Assembly (NCBI GenBank): GCA_008704415.1
Contig: VXIS01000024.1
Coordinates: 210,610-274,609, forward strand
Source: Sphaerosporella brunnea
Taxonomy: Eukaryota > Ascomycota > Pezizomycetes > Pezizales > Pyronemataceae
Length of the DNA stretch: 64,000 nt
Direction of reading: 5' to 3'
Part shown: positions 1-9,944 of the stretch, piece after piece
Layout: each line of letters starts with the position of its first letter
How positions within the stretch are numbered: position 1 is the first letter of the stretch
The notes under the pieces: model-generated
The model's input: only the letters and a program-made list of their open reading frames with translations
The model's database searches: none
Told to the model about the DNA's origin: nothing
Made by a program: the position numbers and the translations under genes

Positions 1-2169
1 GTTGATGCAGAGTATGTAAGGGAAAGAAGCAAAGGGCTTCGCCAGAGTGGATAATAACACACACGCACGCAGATATCCCACCGGTGGTGCGGTGCAACGA
101 CCCTTTGTTCGCGGGCAGTCATCGTCAGCCGGAAGTTGTGTTTCTTCAGCGGAGCTGGTGCACAACGCCACAATGAAGTTGCACAGAAGGAGATGATGAG
201 GCAGCGCGGCTGGCTGGCTGGCTGGCTGGATCTCCACCTCGTTCCATCTTTCCGGCTAGCGCTGTGACTTGAAACTTGTCGGACGGTGGGACCCGTCGGC
301 GGGGGGACATGTAACTGAGTACATGCATGTACCTAGAATAATAGGTACAGGCCCCTCGTTCGCTTGTAGGGAAGCCGCGCACTTTACCTGTCTCTGCCTG
401 ACACCACCTTCTTGTTGCCAGGCCATCTCCGCGTTTTCTCCTTCTGCCCACGCAAAGCATGTCAGTTATGACGATTGCTTTTTCGCCATGCCCGCAGATG
501 TGACACACCAGGGTGGATGATGCACCAGCAGGGATGGATATCGGGCTCGACCTGTCTTCCATGATGAAGTTCCATCTGCTCGTGGTTCTTTTCTTTTCTT
601 TTTCGGCGCTCGCTAGAACAACGTTGGCTTTTTTCGGCCACCCTTCCCGTGGCGCTAAGGCCACCCATCAGAAGGCTAAGTGGGGTTGGCGGAGAACGCT
701 GAACGCTGGACGCAGAATGCAGAACGCAGCCAGTGCTTGGGGCTCCGCTGCATATGATACCTACACCACGGAAAGGACGCGCGCTAACTTCCTGACGAAT
801 TCATCCAAAACTATAACTTTGAAGCTCACACTTTGCTCCTGCAACTACCGTATCCCGCGCCGCCTCTGCACACCAGCGCCGTTGTGGCCCGGCGAAAAGC
901 CTGAAAGTTCGTCCGCACCGGATATGTGTCGTCTAGGATGCCGCCAAGTATGGCTCGGTGGCTGGTTGGCTAATTTTGCTGCCCCCTCCCCCCCCTGACT
1001 ATCGTGATGCGCACGGCGGCACGCCATGGCAGAATTGCCTGCTTATCCGACCGACCGTCTGTCGGTGATGGTGACGCTGATGCAGCAATCGCTTCCCTGA
1101 GCAGCCAGCGGAAGCAACCAGCAGCAGCAGCAGCACCACCATGTTTGATCCTGACTGAACCAGTCACCGGAAGGGATTGGAAGGCAAAGCGCAGAAGAAG
1201 AAGCAGAAGAAACAAACACCAACAAACGACGAACGAATGAAGAGGACGAGGTGCTGCACCAGACCATCGGGCAACCCCAACAGAAAGAAAGAAAAACAAA
1301 CGAGTCGAAACTCACGTACATATTATCAGGCATATTACCCTTGAAATGATGAAAACAGACGGGCTGTACCGTCAGCCATCGAGTCGCCGGCTGATGATGC
1401 CTGAGTGTTGAGTATCTGACTGGCTGCTTGAAAGAGTTTGGCGCCGACATGGAAACAGCGAGACCTTCAAATTCCAGCTGGGAGGAAGGCTATGTACGGC
1501 ATGCACAGGCCAGAACGCGAGTGGAGAATGAATACATGGTTGGTTGGTAGGCGTGGTCGTGGGAGACTTCCCGAATCGGATCACTAAAGTCGTCGAAGCC
1601 CAAGACATCATCACCATCATCACAATCAGCAGCACCGGATCCTGACATGTATGGATGTATGGATAGCACCTGGACTCCGCTCGAGCACCAACAAGGTTGC
1701 ATGACGAGGAATCCGCTTTTTTTTTCTTTTCTTTTATTTTCTCTTGGGGGGGTTTGTTTTTTTGCGCTCGGATGCATGTACCTACAGACCTAGAGTCCAT
1801 CCACTAAGCATAGCAACCCGAACTTTCTTTTGCGGGTTTTGCACGTCCGCCGCGCCAACGGCGATTTCAGCCAGTCACGTCGCACCTGCCCTCCCTTTCC
1901 CGTCGCACCCTGCTCGTCGGCTCGACCGCGCACGTACCCACGCCATCAGAAATCTGGCGGCGTACCAACAACCCGGCATGGTAACCCTCCCCCTCCTTCC
2001 CACCCAACGCCCCACCCCCTGCCTGGACTATTTTTTCCCGAACGAACCCCATCCATCCCTCCCCACCCTCGCCAGCCTGCCCACCACTGTCGACTTTTTC
2101 GATACTCCACGCTTTGTCCGTCAATCAGACCTCGCGCTTCCCGAATCGAGATCTAAAGTGCATGCCTGT

Positions 2170-2218
2170 CCACCCACCCACCCACCCACCCACCCCCCCC
2201 AACCAACCAACCAACCAA
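2170..2218. repeat. CCCA/CCAA simple repeat
   Basis: A run of CCCA tetramers, a C8 tract, then CCAA tetramers, upstream of the gene at 2690. Such C-rich tracts are common in fungal promoters; no function can be assigned. Confidence 0.85.
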
Positions 2219-2372
2219 ATCCACACCGAGTCCCGCGGAAAAAAAGTCACAGAGTCGCTGCACCTGCACCCATGCGCATCTATGCTTTCCGTCCGTTATG
2301 ACCAGTTATAACGACGCGGCCCCTTCAAATTTCCGTACCGAATCCTGTCTTGTGGGATCGTCTCTCACTTCA

Positions 2373-2378
2373 TATAAG
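2373..2378 (+). promoter_or_regulatory. TATA-like element for the gene at 2690
   Basis: TATAAG about 310 bases before the ATG, followed by a CA/CT-rich stretch suitable as a leader. This is inferred from position and sequence only. Confidence 0.3.
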
Positions 2379-2689
2379 TCCTAGTGCGGTTTCTTGTCAA
2401 CCGCCGGTGACCATGCGTTATGCTGCCGCTTCTCCCCATGTGGCCAGGTTTTAGGTAGCACGTATCGGGCCTTGTTCCTCAAACCGATCTCCTACCCTGA
2501 GATATATATGTCGGCGGACGCCTCCATCAACTTCGTACACCTTCACCATCACATCATCAATCAACTATCACCACTACCTCCAACCCCCATCTGAACCCAT
2601 CTTCAACACTCATCGTAGTGCTTCACGTTTGTCCACCAACCTATATCGTCATTATAATCAACGTCTGACCAAGAGCCGTAGACATCAAC

Positions 2690-3688
2690 ATGGACACCAT
2701 GGCGTACACAAACACCTATGGTTTTTACCAGAATTACGACCTTGAACGGCAATCCTATTACGAGCCCTCAATATATCACCCGGAAGTACCATTATTCACC
2801 CAGCAAGAACTGAGTGGATTCGAGCCGGCTCTGGCCCAGATGGTGCTTGGAGGAGGAAATGACATGGGCATGCCAATGGCCGGGTGTTGGGAGCCGCAGG
2901 AGAAGGCAACGGGAATCGGATATGGAGAAATGGCGTCACAATTCTTCAGCCATGAGCCGGCGGGATTCGGAATGGACATGGATATGGATATGGATATAGG
3001 ATATCCGCAGCCGGTGGATTTGTATGCTGCCGCAAGATGTTTCCCGGCACCGGAACAGATAGCCGGAAGCTGTCAGCCGAGTCCGTTTTTAGATCAGAGC
3101 CGGTTGCCGTTCCAGACGTCATTCCAGCAGCCAGTCTCGCCAGTCACTCCGGCGGGCTCGCCATTGCAATATGGCGCCGCTCTCGGCCTTATGAACACCA
3201 CCCCGCCTGCTTTCCTACTGGTGCCCGTGGAGGACAGCAATGGCCAATACCAGTACAGTGCGTACCAGGTTCCGATGGATGATTACATCACACCACCCTC
3301 ATATCAAAACAACCAGAGCGCCTTTGAATCCTCGCCTCACATGGTTCCGTCTCTGGTTGCGTCACCTTTGACGAGAGAAGCTCCGGCAAGCGAAAATGCC
3401 GAGGAGGATGACGAAGAGGAAGAAGAGGATGTTCGTTCGGTCCTTCCCAACTGCGGAAACACCGAACTGCGAGGTATGGGCCTTTACGACGATACGCCCG
3501 ATCTTATGTTCTGCCCCACTCCCGGCGGTTGCTCCCCGGTCACTCCTCACGACCAAATACGACCTACTTTGGGCAAGGGCCTCGTGCTTGAAAGAAGCTT
3601 TGGTCTGCCCGAGAAAATGATGATGAAGGATGAGGAGAGCGGCAAGATCATCGAAGGCAAGCTGCAGATCGATGAGGACGAGTACTAG
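2690..3688 (+). CDS. Hypothetical acidic, disordered protein (332 aa)
   Basis: Uninterrupted ORF from an ATG in a normal context (CAACATGG) to TAG, with a T-rich trailer behind it. I do not recognise a family. The N-terminal half is rich in Tyr, Met, Gln and Pro and contains a short Met-Asp repeat (MDMDMDMDI, about residue 95). Around residues 235-250 there is an acidic run (EEDDEEEEED). The C-terminus is charged and ends DEDEY. No signal peptide, membrane segment or zinc finger is visible. The composition would suit a transcriptional co-activator or stress-related disordered protein, but that is a guess. The long pyrimidine-rich upstream region and TATA-like site suggest a regulated gene. 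Confident as a gene, unknown in function. Confidence 0.75.
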   Translation: MDTMAYTNTYGFYQNYDLERQSYYEPSIYHPEVPLFTQQELSGFEPALAQMVLGGGNDMGMPMAGCWEPQEKATGIGYGEMASQFFSHEPAGFGMDMDMDMDIGYPQPVDLYAAARCFPAPEQIAGSCQPSPFLDQSRLPFQTSFQQPVSPVTPAGSPLQYGAALGLMNTTPPAFLLVPVEDSNGQYQYSAYQVPMDDYITPPSYQNNQSAFESSPHMVPSLVASPLTREAPASENAEEDDEEEEEDVRSVLPNCGNTELRGMGLYDDTPDLMFCPTPGGCSPVTPHDQIRPTLGKGLVLERSFGLPEKMMMKDEESGKIIEGKLQIDEDEY

Positions 3689-5460
3689 GAGTCCGTGTAT
3701 TAGACGTTTCCTTCCTTATCTCCTTTTTTCACTTCGAGTACCTATTATTCTTTACCATTCTTGGTACATACTTCTTGAGTTTTACCTTTTATATCTCCTT
3801 GTCACTCACTTTTGGTCTTGGGGGGGTTTTGGGCGGTGTTTTGTATTATTTTGTGTGTACTTGTCTGTACTGGCATGGCGGCGTGTTTTTTGGGTTGGTT
3901 GGTCTATTTGCTTTTATGGTGTTTACTTACACTTTCGTTTTTTAGGGGGGCATCAGCGTCTGTACTTGTGTTCCGTAGGGGGTTTGTTCGGTTTTTTTGT
4001 GAAGATCACAGCATTGTACAGGGGTTAGGGTTTTTTGTTTTTATAACAGTTTTGGCAAAAGGATCATACATCCAAGGTACATACATCGGCGTTTTTCATA
4101 GGCTTTCTCGGGGTGTGTGCTTATTTACATTATATCATCCCTGCGGTGGGAAAGTGGTGGCGCGGGCAGAGGGGAGATGAGAGCAAATTCAAACAGGAAG
4201 GCAAAACGGGAAAAGAAAAGAATTGGAAGAAACCGATCGCGAAAGGATGATGCATGATGGGGCATGTGGACCCGTGATAGGTGATATCGTCATTACCCGC
4301 TGGCCGTGGCTGCAGCTGGCTGGGCTGGTTTCGGGTTTCGTTTACCTACCTTCCCCCATGCATGGTTAGGGAGGAGTGTTTCTTTTTTCCTTCTGACCAC
4401 ACGTTCATGTCGTGCATCAAGGCGGTTGGTGTCATGGAACAAAGTGGAACTTATCATATGTAGCCAGCAGTTTGGTTTCACACGTGATGGTGGTGGTGGT
4501 GGGTACAACATGGCGGCGCCGGCGTGGAATTTCCAACATGCGAAAGCGAGCGGCGCCGGCGTGGGGTTTTAAAGCTTGTGATTGTAGGTCTGGCCATGGA
4601 TGGCAAGATGTCCGAGATGTGCCACCACCACCAGCGCCACCACAACCATCACCATCACCACCTCTCCTTCACTAGCTATAGCTACGAAGCTTGCTCCCTA
4701 TCCTCCAGTTCGGTATGTAGATGATGTATGTGTGTATGTAGCTTATCCCGAGCCTGCAGCTCCACCCACACCCCGGGCCCATCCATGCACCCCTGTCAAA
4801 ACGCAAGCTCGGGTATCACGCCGAAACGAACAACAAGCGAGAGGAGCCATGGAGGGATCTGACATGGAACACAAGTTGTGTGTGTGTGAGAGAGGAGATA
4901 GATACCCTACTTACCGCACATTACATTACATTACATTACTTGACGGCGATGTTTCCGCGATGTGCGCATTTGCAGCGGTATAGCTCGCTAGGTAGCTGAC
5001 GGAAACGAAACAACAACAACAACGATACTCCATGAGGTAGGGTTCAATTCCTTTTTCTGGGGTGGAAGAAAGCGCGCTGAGTGAGCGCTTTCTGCTTCCC
5101 CAGGCCCTTGGGCCTCATGCCGGTTGTTTCAGTGGCTGTGGTTGGGAACGGGAGTAGATATACCCACCCAAGTCCACCACTTATCACCCGTCCCACACCA
5201 ACAGCGTGCAAACGCTGGTGGTGGTGAGTAAATCTCACCAAAACCGCGCAACGTTAACGGCTGGTGGGGCGACTATATACGGCGCGCCAGCGCGCCCGCG
5301 GGGAAGCTGGATCACTAATTGCCAGGGAGGGGCTGCAGGCTATCCACACCGAAACATATCTCATGACCCGCGATGCTTTCTGTTCTGCCATGTGTTGCGA
5401 ACAAAACTACCGGCCATATACATACATACGTATATGCTCATGAGGCTATCGACGTTTCAC

Positions 5461-5544
5461 CACCACCACCACCACTACCAGGGCTGTATTGTCCACCAAA
5501 CCCGGACCCCCCCGCCGCCCCCGCCGCCCCCGCCACCGCCGCAT
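5461..5544. repeat. CAC and CCG triplet repeats
   Basis: A CAC-rich triplet tract followed after about 25 bases by a CCG/CCC-rich tract. Low-complexity DNA; the His/Pro-rich ORFs across it are by-products. Confidence 0.8.
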
Positions 5545-6100
5545 ATATAGTACTACTTAGTTAGTGTGTCTATGAACAAAGGCGAACGGCCTCCCCGTGC
5601 GCCGGAGTGAGCGGGTTTGGCGCCGTTCGAAAGGATCCGTGCGGTCCCGACGAGCTCGAGTGACGATCAGTGGTGCGTGCGCCGTGCATGCGTAGCCTCC
5701 GACGAATCCGAAATGAACCGCCGGTGTATACATACCTCACCCGGGAGACTGCCTTTCCAGGCTGCAGGTGTCAACGATATATAGCCATCATGACACACAG
5801 CTTCGCTTCGCTTCGTGGATATTTAGCCGAGCCGGACTCGTCCCCCCCCCCAAATGTGAAGGGGCCATCGGCGCTTACAAATGTGGTCGGTAATTGCTCG
5901 TGCGTGAGAAACAAATATACGAGAAAACTTTCCCTCGTCATGCGTGCTTCTGTGGCGTGCTTCTGTGGAATTTCAGATGTTTCGGTACCTATCAGAATAT
6001 TAATAGAGTAGAGTTGTGCCGCATCGTGGTTCACTCGGATGTTACTTGGGTCGGCAGAACTGTTTGTTGTATACTATGTCCTTAACTATACAAGTGACAC

Positions 6101-6119
6101 CCGTGTGGTGACCACACGG
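6101..6119. repeat. Perfect 19-base palindrome
   Basis: CCGTGTGGT-G-ACCACACGG: nine-base arms around one central G with no mismatch. It could be a dyad binding site or hairpin. It lies in the gene-poor region, 780 bases from the nearest supported exon. Confidence 0.7.
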
Positions 6120-6280
6120 CCCACCGAAAGTGAGCATGCTGCTCGCTCATGCATGGGTATAGACACCCGCAACAACCATGAAAACAGTTGCTGCCGCTTT
6201 TCTCTGCCTCTGGTCGAGTCTCGTCGGTCACAGTCTATCACTCACGCACACCGCCCGGTAAACAGGCAAAGTGCTCTATA

Positions 6281-6331
6281 TAGAGGTAATTTGGTAGATG
6301 TAGAGGTAATTTGGTAGAGGTAATTTGGTAG
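6281..6331. repeat. 17-nt tandem repeat, three copies
   Basis: TAGAGGTAATTTGGTAG occurs exactly at 6281, 6301 and 6315; the last two overlap by three bases. A local slippage product; no coding. Confidence 0.85.
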
Positions 6332-6881
6332 AGTACATATATAAAGAAGTGACAGCATTCCGCCGTGTAGAGTACCGTAGCATTTCGTACAAAGGGCTGA
6401 CTTTTCGGTATCTAGGGCGCACCCTCCATAAGAAAAAAACTACCCTACAACCCTATATTGGCCTTCCAGTGCCTGGGAATCAAAAAACTCAGAGTTCGTC
6501 ACTTTCTTTGACATCAGCGGCACGCCTTTCTCCTCCAAAAGACTATCCTCCAAGTCACTCAAACCTGACCCATCCTCTAACCCTCCGTTGCCAAAAGCTC
6601 ACTCCGCACGAAACAATACGGTACTTCAACGAAGCTCAAACAAATGACCATTTAGTGACCTGTTCTATGATATCGATTATGAGGATGCAGTAACAATAAC
6701 GAGATATAGAAGAACGACTGGTTGGTCGCAGTCAGCTCGTCAGTGCGCATAATATATCTATGTCAAGCACCGACGACCAGCCATTCTCCCTGTTCACGAG
6801 AGGACTCGCGAACCATAAATCATGATGCGGTTTCCAATTGAGTCGCTTGAGGCTGCGACGTTGTTGCCGGGCCTTTCAGGG

Positions 6882-7799
6882 CTATGAAAGTGATGGTTTT
6901 TTGCCGAAAATCTGTTTTACCTGAATCTGAAACCTAGTGAGGATATTTGTGCGTGATTACCTTCATTTGCGAAGATGTTGGCGTGCCGGAGCGAATAATC
7001 TCGAACTCTTCAACTCCTTCGAGATCCCCCACATCCCCACCATCCTCAACCAGAAAATCCTTGTCCGGTTCCTGTAGATACTTCTGCAGGTTGAACGGAA
7101 TCCCAAAAATCCCGGCCGCCACATCTCGATTCCAAAGTTGGTTTGTGGCTGGGAAGCGCTTGTTGGGAGTTGTATGAGGAGAAGAAGCGACCGCGGTCTC
7201 GCGCTCTGGCGTTCTGTGGAGAAAGAGCTGGGCTGGAAACACCTCCGGCGGCGGTCCGTTGCGGCGTTGTTCCAGGAGGAGGAGAAGACTGTTCCTGCTA
7301 TCCTGCGGGATACCAACGTCGGCCAAGTGGCGGCGGCCGCTCGTGCGGAAGAGGATGAGGATGCGGAGTGGTGGCCACGGCAGCATTTCGTGTTTTTCAG
7401 GCCTATTTCTTTCCTCTCCCGCAACCGCTTTAAGCAAGGGATCTAAGCTGAAGCCAATAAGCCTGCCCTCCTTTCACTGCTGGACACTCGTATTATGATG
7501 GTTCTGAACCTACCCAGCCATACGCTTACCACCCGCCTCTCTCCTGTCAGAAATCTCCCAGATGTACACCTCAGTGTCCTGCCTTGGTCGATCCCAAAAA
7601 GCTTCACAACCGTGTCGACCTCGCTGTCCCCGGATTGGACCATGCCCCCGGACGGAGGCAAACAGAGGCACATGGGATCACGGCCTAGGTGTGTGCATCC
7701 TCGCTTTTTTTTGTGGTACAGATACATAGATGTAAGTATCGGCAAAATCAAACTCAGAAGAGTGCACAATGAATGAGTCGGGTATCGAACGGCCGCCAT
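6882..7799 (-). CDS. Hypothetical protein, 3' part of a multi-exon gene
   Basis: Three exons fit in phase on the minus strand: an upstream exon ending at 7514 (donor GTAGGT), an exon 7442-6961 (donor GTAATC), and a last exon 6920-6882 with a TAG stop, coding VKQIFGKKPSLS. Introns are 71 and 40 nt. The upstream exon reads DSEVDTVVKLFGIDQGRTLR; the middle exon ends with an acidic stretch (FLVEDGGDVGDLEGVEEFE). The 5' end is not resolved. Another coding-like segment, 7884-7700 (containing FGRTFWVTSLSNFPSVTFI), is in the wrong phase for simple joining across an A-rich run, and the CCCH gene lies further upstream, so this may be the 3' part of a longer gene. No domain is recognised. Confidence 0.45.
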
Positions 7800-7974
7800 C
7801 TACGTCGTCCTGCGTAATAAAGGTAACAGAGGGGAAATTCGACAGCGACGTCACCCAAAAAGTTCGTCCAAAGTCTGCAGCCAAGCTGGAGCCTCCTATT
7901 CGCTATTTTACAACACCCGATTTCCACCTCTAGTATGCAATTATTCGAAGCTGGCCCAGATTACGTTCATGACG

Positions 7975-8930
7975 TCAGCCCACTTGAGCGCGCGCGGTTA
8001 GAGTATCTCGAATATACATAACACCAGAAAAGTTTGTCCCCTCAATTTTTGACGTCCTAGAAGAGTTTTGGCGAGAGGCAAATAAACAGAAGCAATAAAA
8101 CAAATAAAGACAAAAATGCGAGTACATACTATGTAGTAAGTTATTATATCCTTGCATGTGCCTCCCTTTACTCTTTGACTCCGCGCCGCAAACCAAGTCA
8201 GCAGCCCGTTCCAGCTCAACCGTGTGACCGTGTCGCATTTTGCAGGAATCGGCGAACCGGCAACCCTGCGGTGTATCATAGAGCCGACACAAATCTCCTC
8301 CGCCTCCAGCTCTACCTCTGCCACGGCTTCCGCCGCTGCCGCCTCTGCCGCCTCCACGGGGAGCGCCCCCACCTCTCGCCTCTCCGCCTCCTCGTGAAGC
8401 ACCTCCACCTCGCTGCTCTCCACCCCCTCGTCCGCCTCTCTGTTCTGCGCCGCCTCTGCCACTCCTCCCACCGCTTCCTTCCCCCGGGCGCTCACCAAAG
8501 GTCATACCAGTGGCGCCGGTACAGAGATCGTGGGAAAGCTGCAGTCCGCGCCGAAGCGGCAGGTGCCCCTATCGCGGAACGAGTTGCAAGCGCCGCGGCC
8601 ACTGCGGCCTCGTCCGCTGCCCCTGCCGCGATAATTTGAGCTGTCCCCGCCGTAACCGCCTTTGGGGGCGCCTAGGGAGGGGTCCTCGCCATGGGCCACT
8701 GCCCATTCTCTATAAAGGTCGGGACCTTGAAGTGATGTGGTGTAATGAATGCCAGGCCAATGGGTGCAGTTTTCGGGCCAGGAAGGAAGCACATAGGACT
8801 CTAGGTTCTCCCATATCACCCCGTTGGGGGCCATCATAAATTCGGGGAGTGGCTCTTGATTCGTTTCGGTAATCCATCGGGGGATTCTGTAGGTAGGATG
8901 TGGAGGGAATTTCCACTCGTATTGCTTCAA
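7975..8930 (-). pseudogene. CCCH zinc-finger / RGG protein gene with apparent -1 frameshift
   Basis: Two overlapping minus frames encode one recognisable protein. The first contains KFPPHPTYRIPRW, an RG-rich linker and CNSFRDRGTCRFGADCSF, the start of a C-x8-C-x5-C-x3-H finger. The second carries the rest: a long RGG/Gly-rich tract and a second finger, CRLYDTPQGCRFADSCKMRH (C-x8-C-x5-C-x3-H). The first frame loses its zinc-binding His at the GGGAAA run near 8532-8537; one extra A there would put SH in place and join the frames exactly. This is either an assembly indel in a homopolymer or a true lesion. CCCH/RGG proteins usually bind RNA. The 5' end is unresolved: the reading frame is open up to about 9017 with no ATG, so an upstream exon is likely. 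The C-terminus after about 8190 is also uncertain. Confidence 0.6.
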
Positions 8931-9017
8931 GTCTCGAAGGCTGTTCTCTAGCTCCGGATAAACTCGATTCTTCTTGCGTCCACATCGTTTGGATGGGTTA
9001 TTGCTCTGTTTTCGGTT

Positions 9018-9944
9018 TTAGTTTATATATCGGCCCCCTTCTCCAACAGATTGACATTTGTTCGTTGCCCGCGACTCGTTTCGCGGTCGTGATTGCCGAG
9101 CAATCAAACGTTGAATTCGGTTGTTGGAAGTCAACTGGAGCGGTGATGTACTTTGCGCTTGAGGCAAGCTCAAGCGGCGACGGATGACAGAATGGAGGTT
9201 TAAATAGCAAGCTGCCGTCCTGCAATTTTTCTTGATTGATCGCAAGCCATCTGGTTTTGCGACCAACAACAAATCAAACGAACACGGTGGCTGGTTCGAG
9301 TGAAAAAGAAAAGGCCGCGGCTTCTCGCACGATCAATTAACGAGCTATGCAGAAAAGGAAGTCACATTAGTGAAATGTTCAGTGGGCGCAAACGGTCAAG
9401 TCTCACCCGCGACCATACGTGGACCAAGGGAATACAGCGTTGATTGCAATTGACTGGTTTAGTCGCTCCTTGGACTCCCTTCCGTTGTTGTTGTCCCTCT
9501 CGCCACAGTACTTGTTTTTGGATTTAGTAAACGTTGAATCCCATTCCCCACCCACATAAAAATACTTTGCCCCTCTGTCCAAAAGAACTCTCTCACCTCC
9601 TAGACTATTCTACTTTGTCCCTGCTCTCGATGTCTCGTCTCTTCTCGTCTCAGAAAACTTTCAGTCGCAACCACAAAATCACTTCTTTTCTTTAACCAAC
9701 AAAAACAAAGCAACAGGACACGACCCACAAGATGGCCCAGTGTAAATGGAAAGAAAGAGAAAAGACACCAACACAAACAGGTAGGTAATCATGCTCGCAA
9801 TCAGAGCAGAAACGAAGAAAAGATTAACAAAAAGACCAACCGGACGCATTGCAGCCGAACTAGAGTAGCCACCCAACCACCCTACCCACATGATATAAAA
9901 AAGAGGTCATATCATCATCGCACGGTAGTCAACACCCACATTAC
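9018..9944. other. Intergenic region between CCCH gene and COP1
   Basis: May contain the unresolved 5' exon of the CCCH gene. The CT-rich stretch near 9.60-9.66 kb and A-rich DNA beyond it look like untranslated sequence. No independent gene is supported. Confidence 0.4.

Larger units (their letters stand above)
1..2689. other. Non-coding 5' flank, no gene supported
   Basis: I see no supported gene here. Open frames on both strands are short, of low complexity and without splice logic. The last 600 bases are pyrimidine-rich, as in many fungal promoters, and probably contain the promoter and a 5' leader of roughly 300 bases for the gene starting at 2690. A short repeat of GAACGC/GACGCAG type lies near 695-735. 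Confidence 0.5.
3689..6881. other. Long gene-poor region
   Basis: The first 500 bases are T-rich and look like a 3' trailer. The rest holds simple repeats (CAC and CCG triplets near 5.46-5.54 kb, a 17-nt tandem repeat at 6.28 kb) and a perfect 19-base palindrome at 6101. ORFs on both strands are short and compositionally biased; I support no gene. Confidence 0.5.

Noticed and set aside
146..998. ORFs of 160-172 aa on both strands at the window start
   Set aside because: Mutually overlapping, Cys/Arg-rich without domain patterns, and no splice logic; typical of GC-rich intergenic DNA.
7975..8639. Three overlapping 150-176-aa ORFs (two minus, one plus) in the Gly/Arg-rich stretch
   Set aside because: Only the frame with the CCCH finger and RGG repeats makes sense; the others are frame shadows of a triplet-biased sequence.
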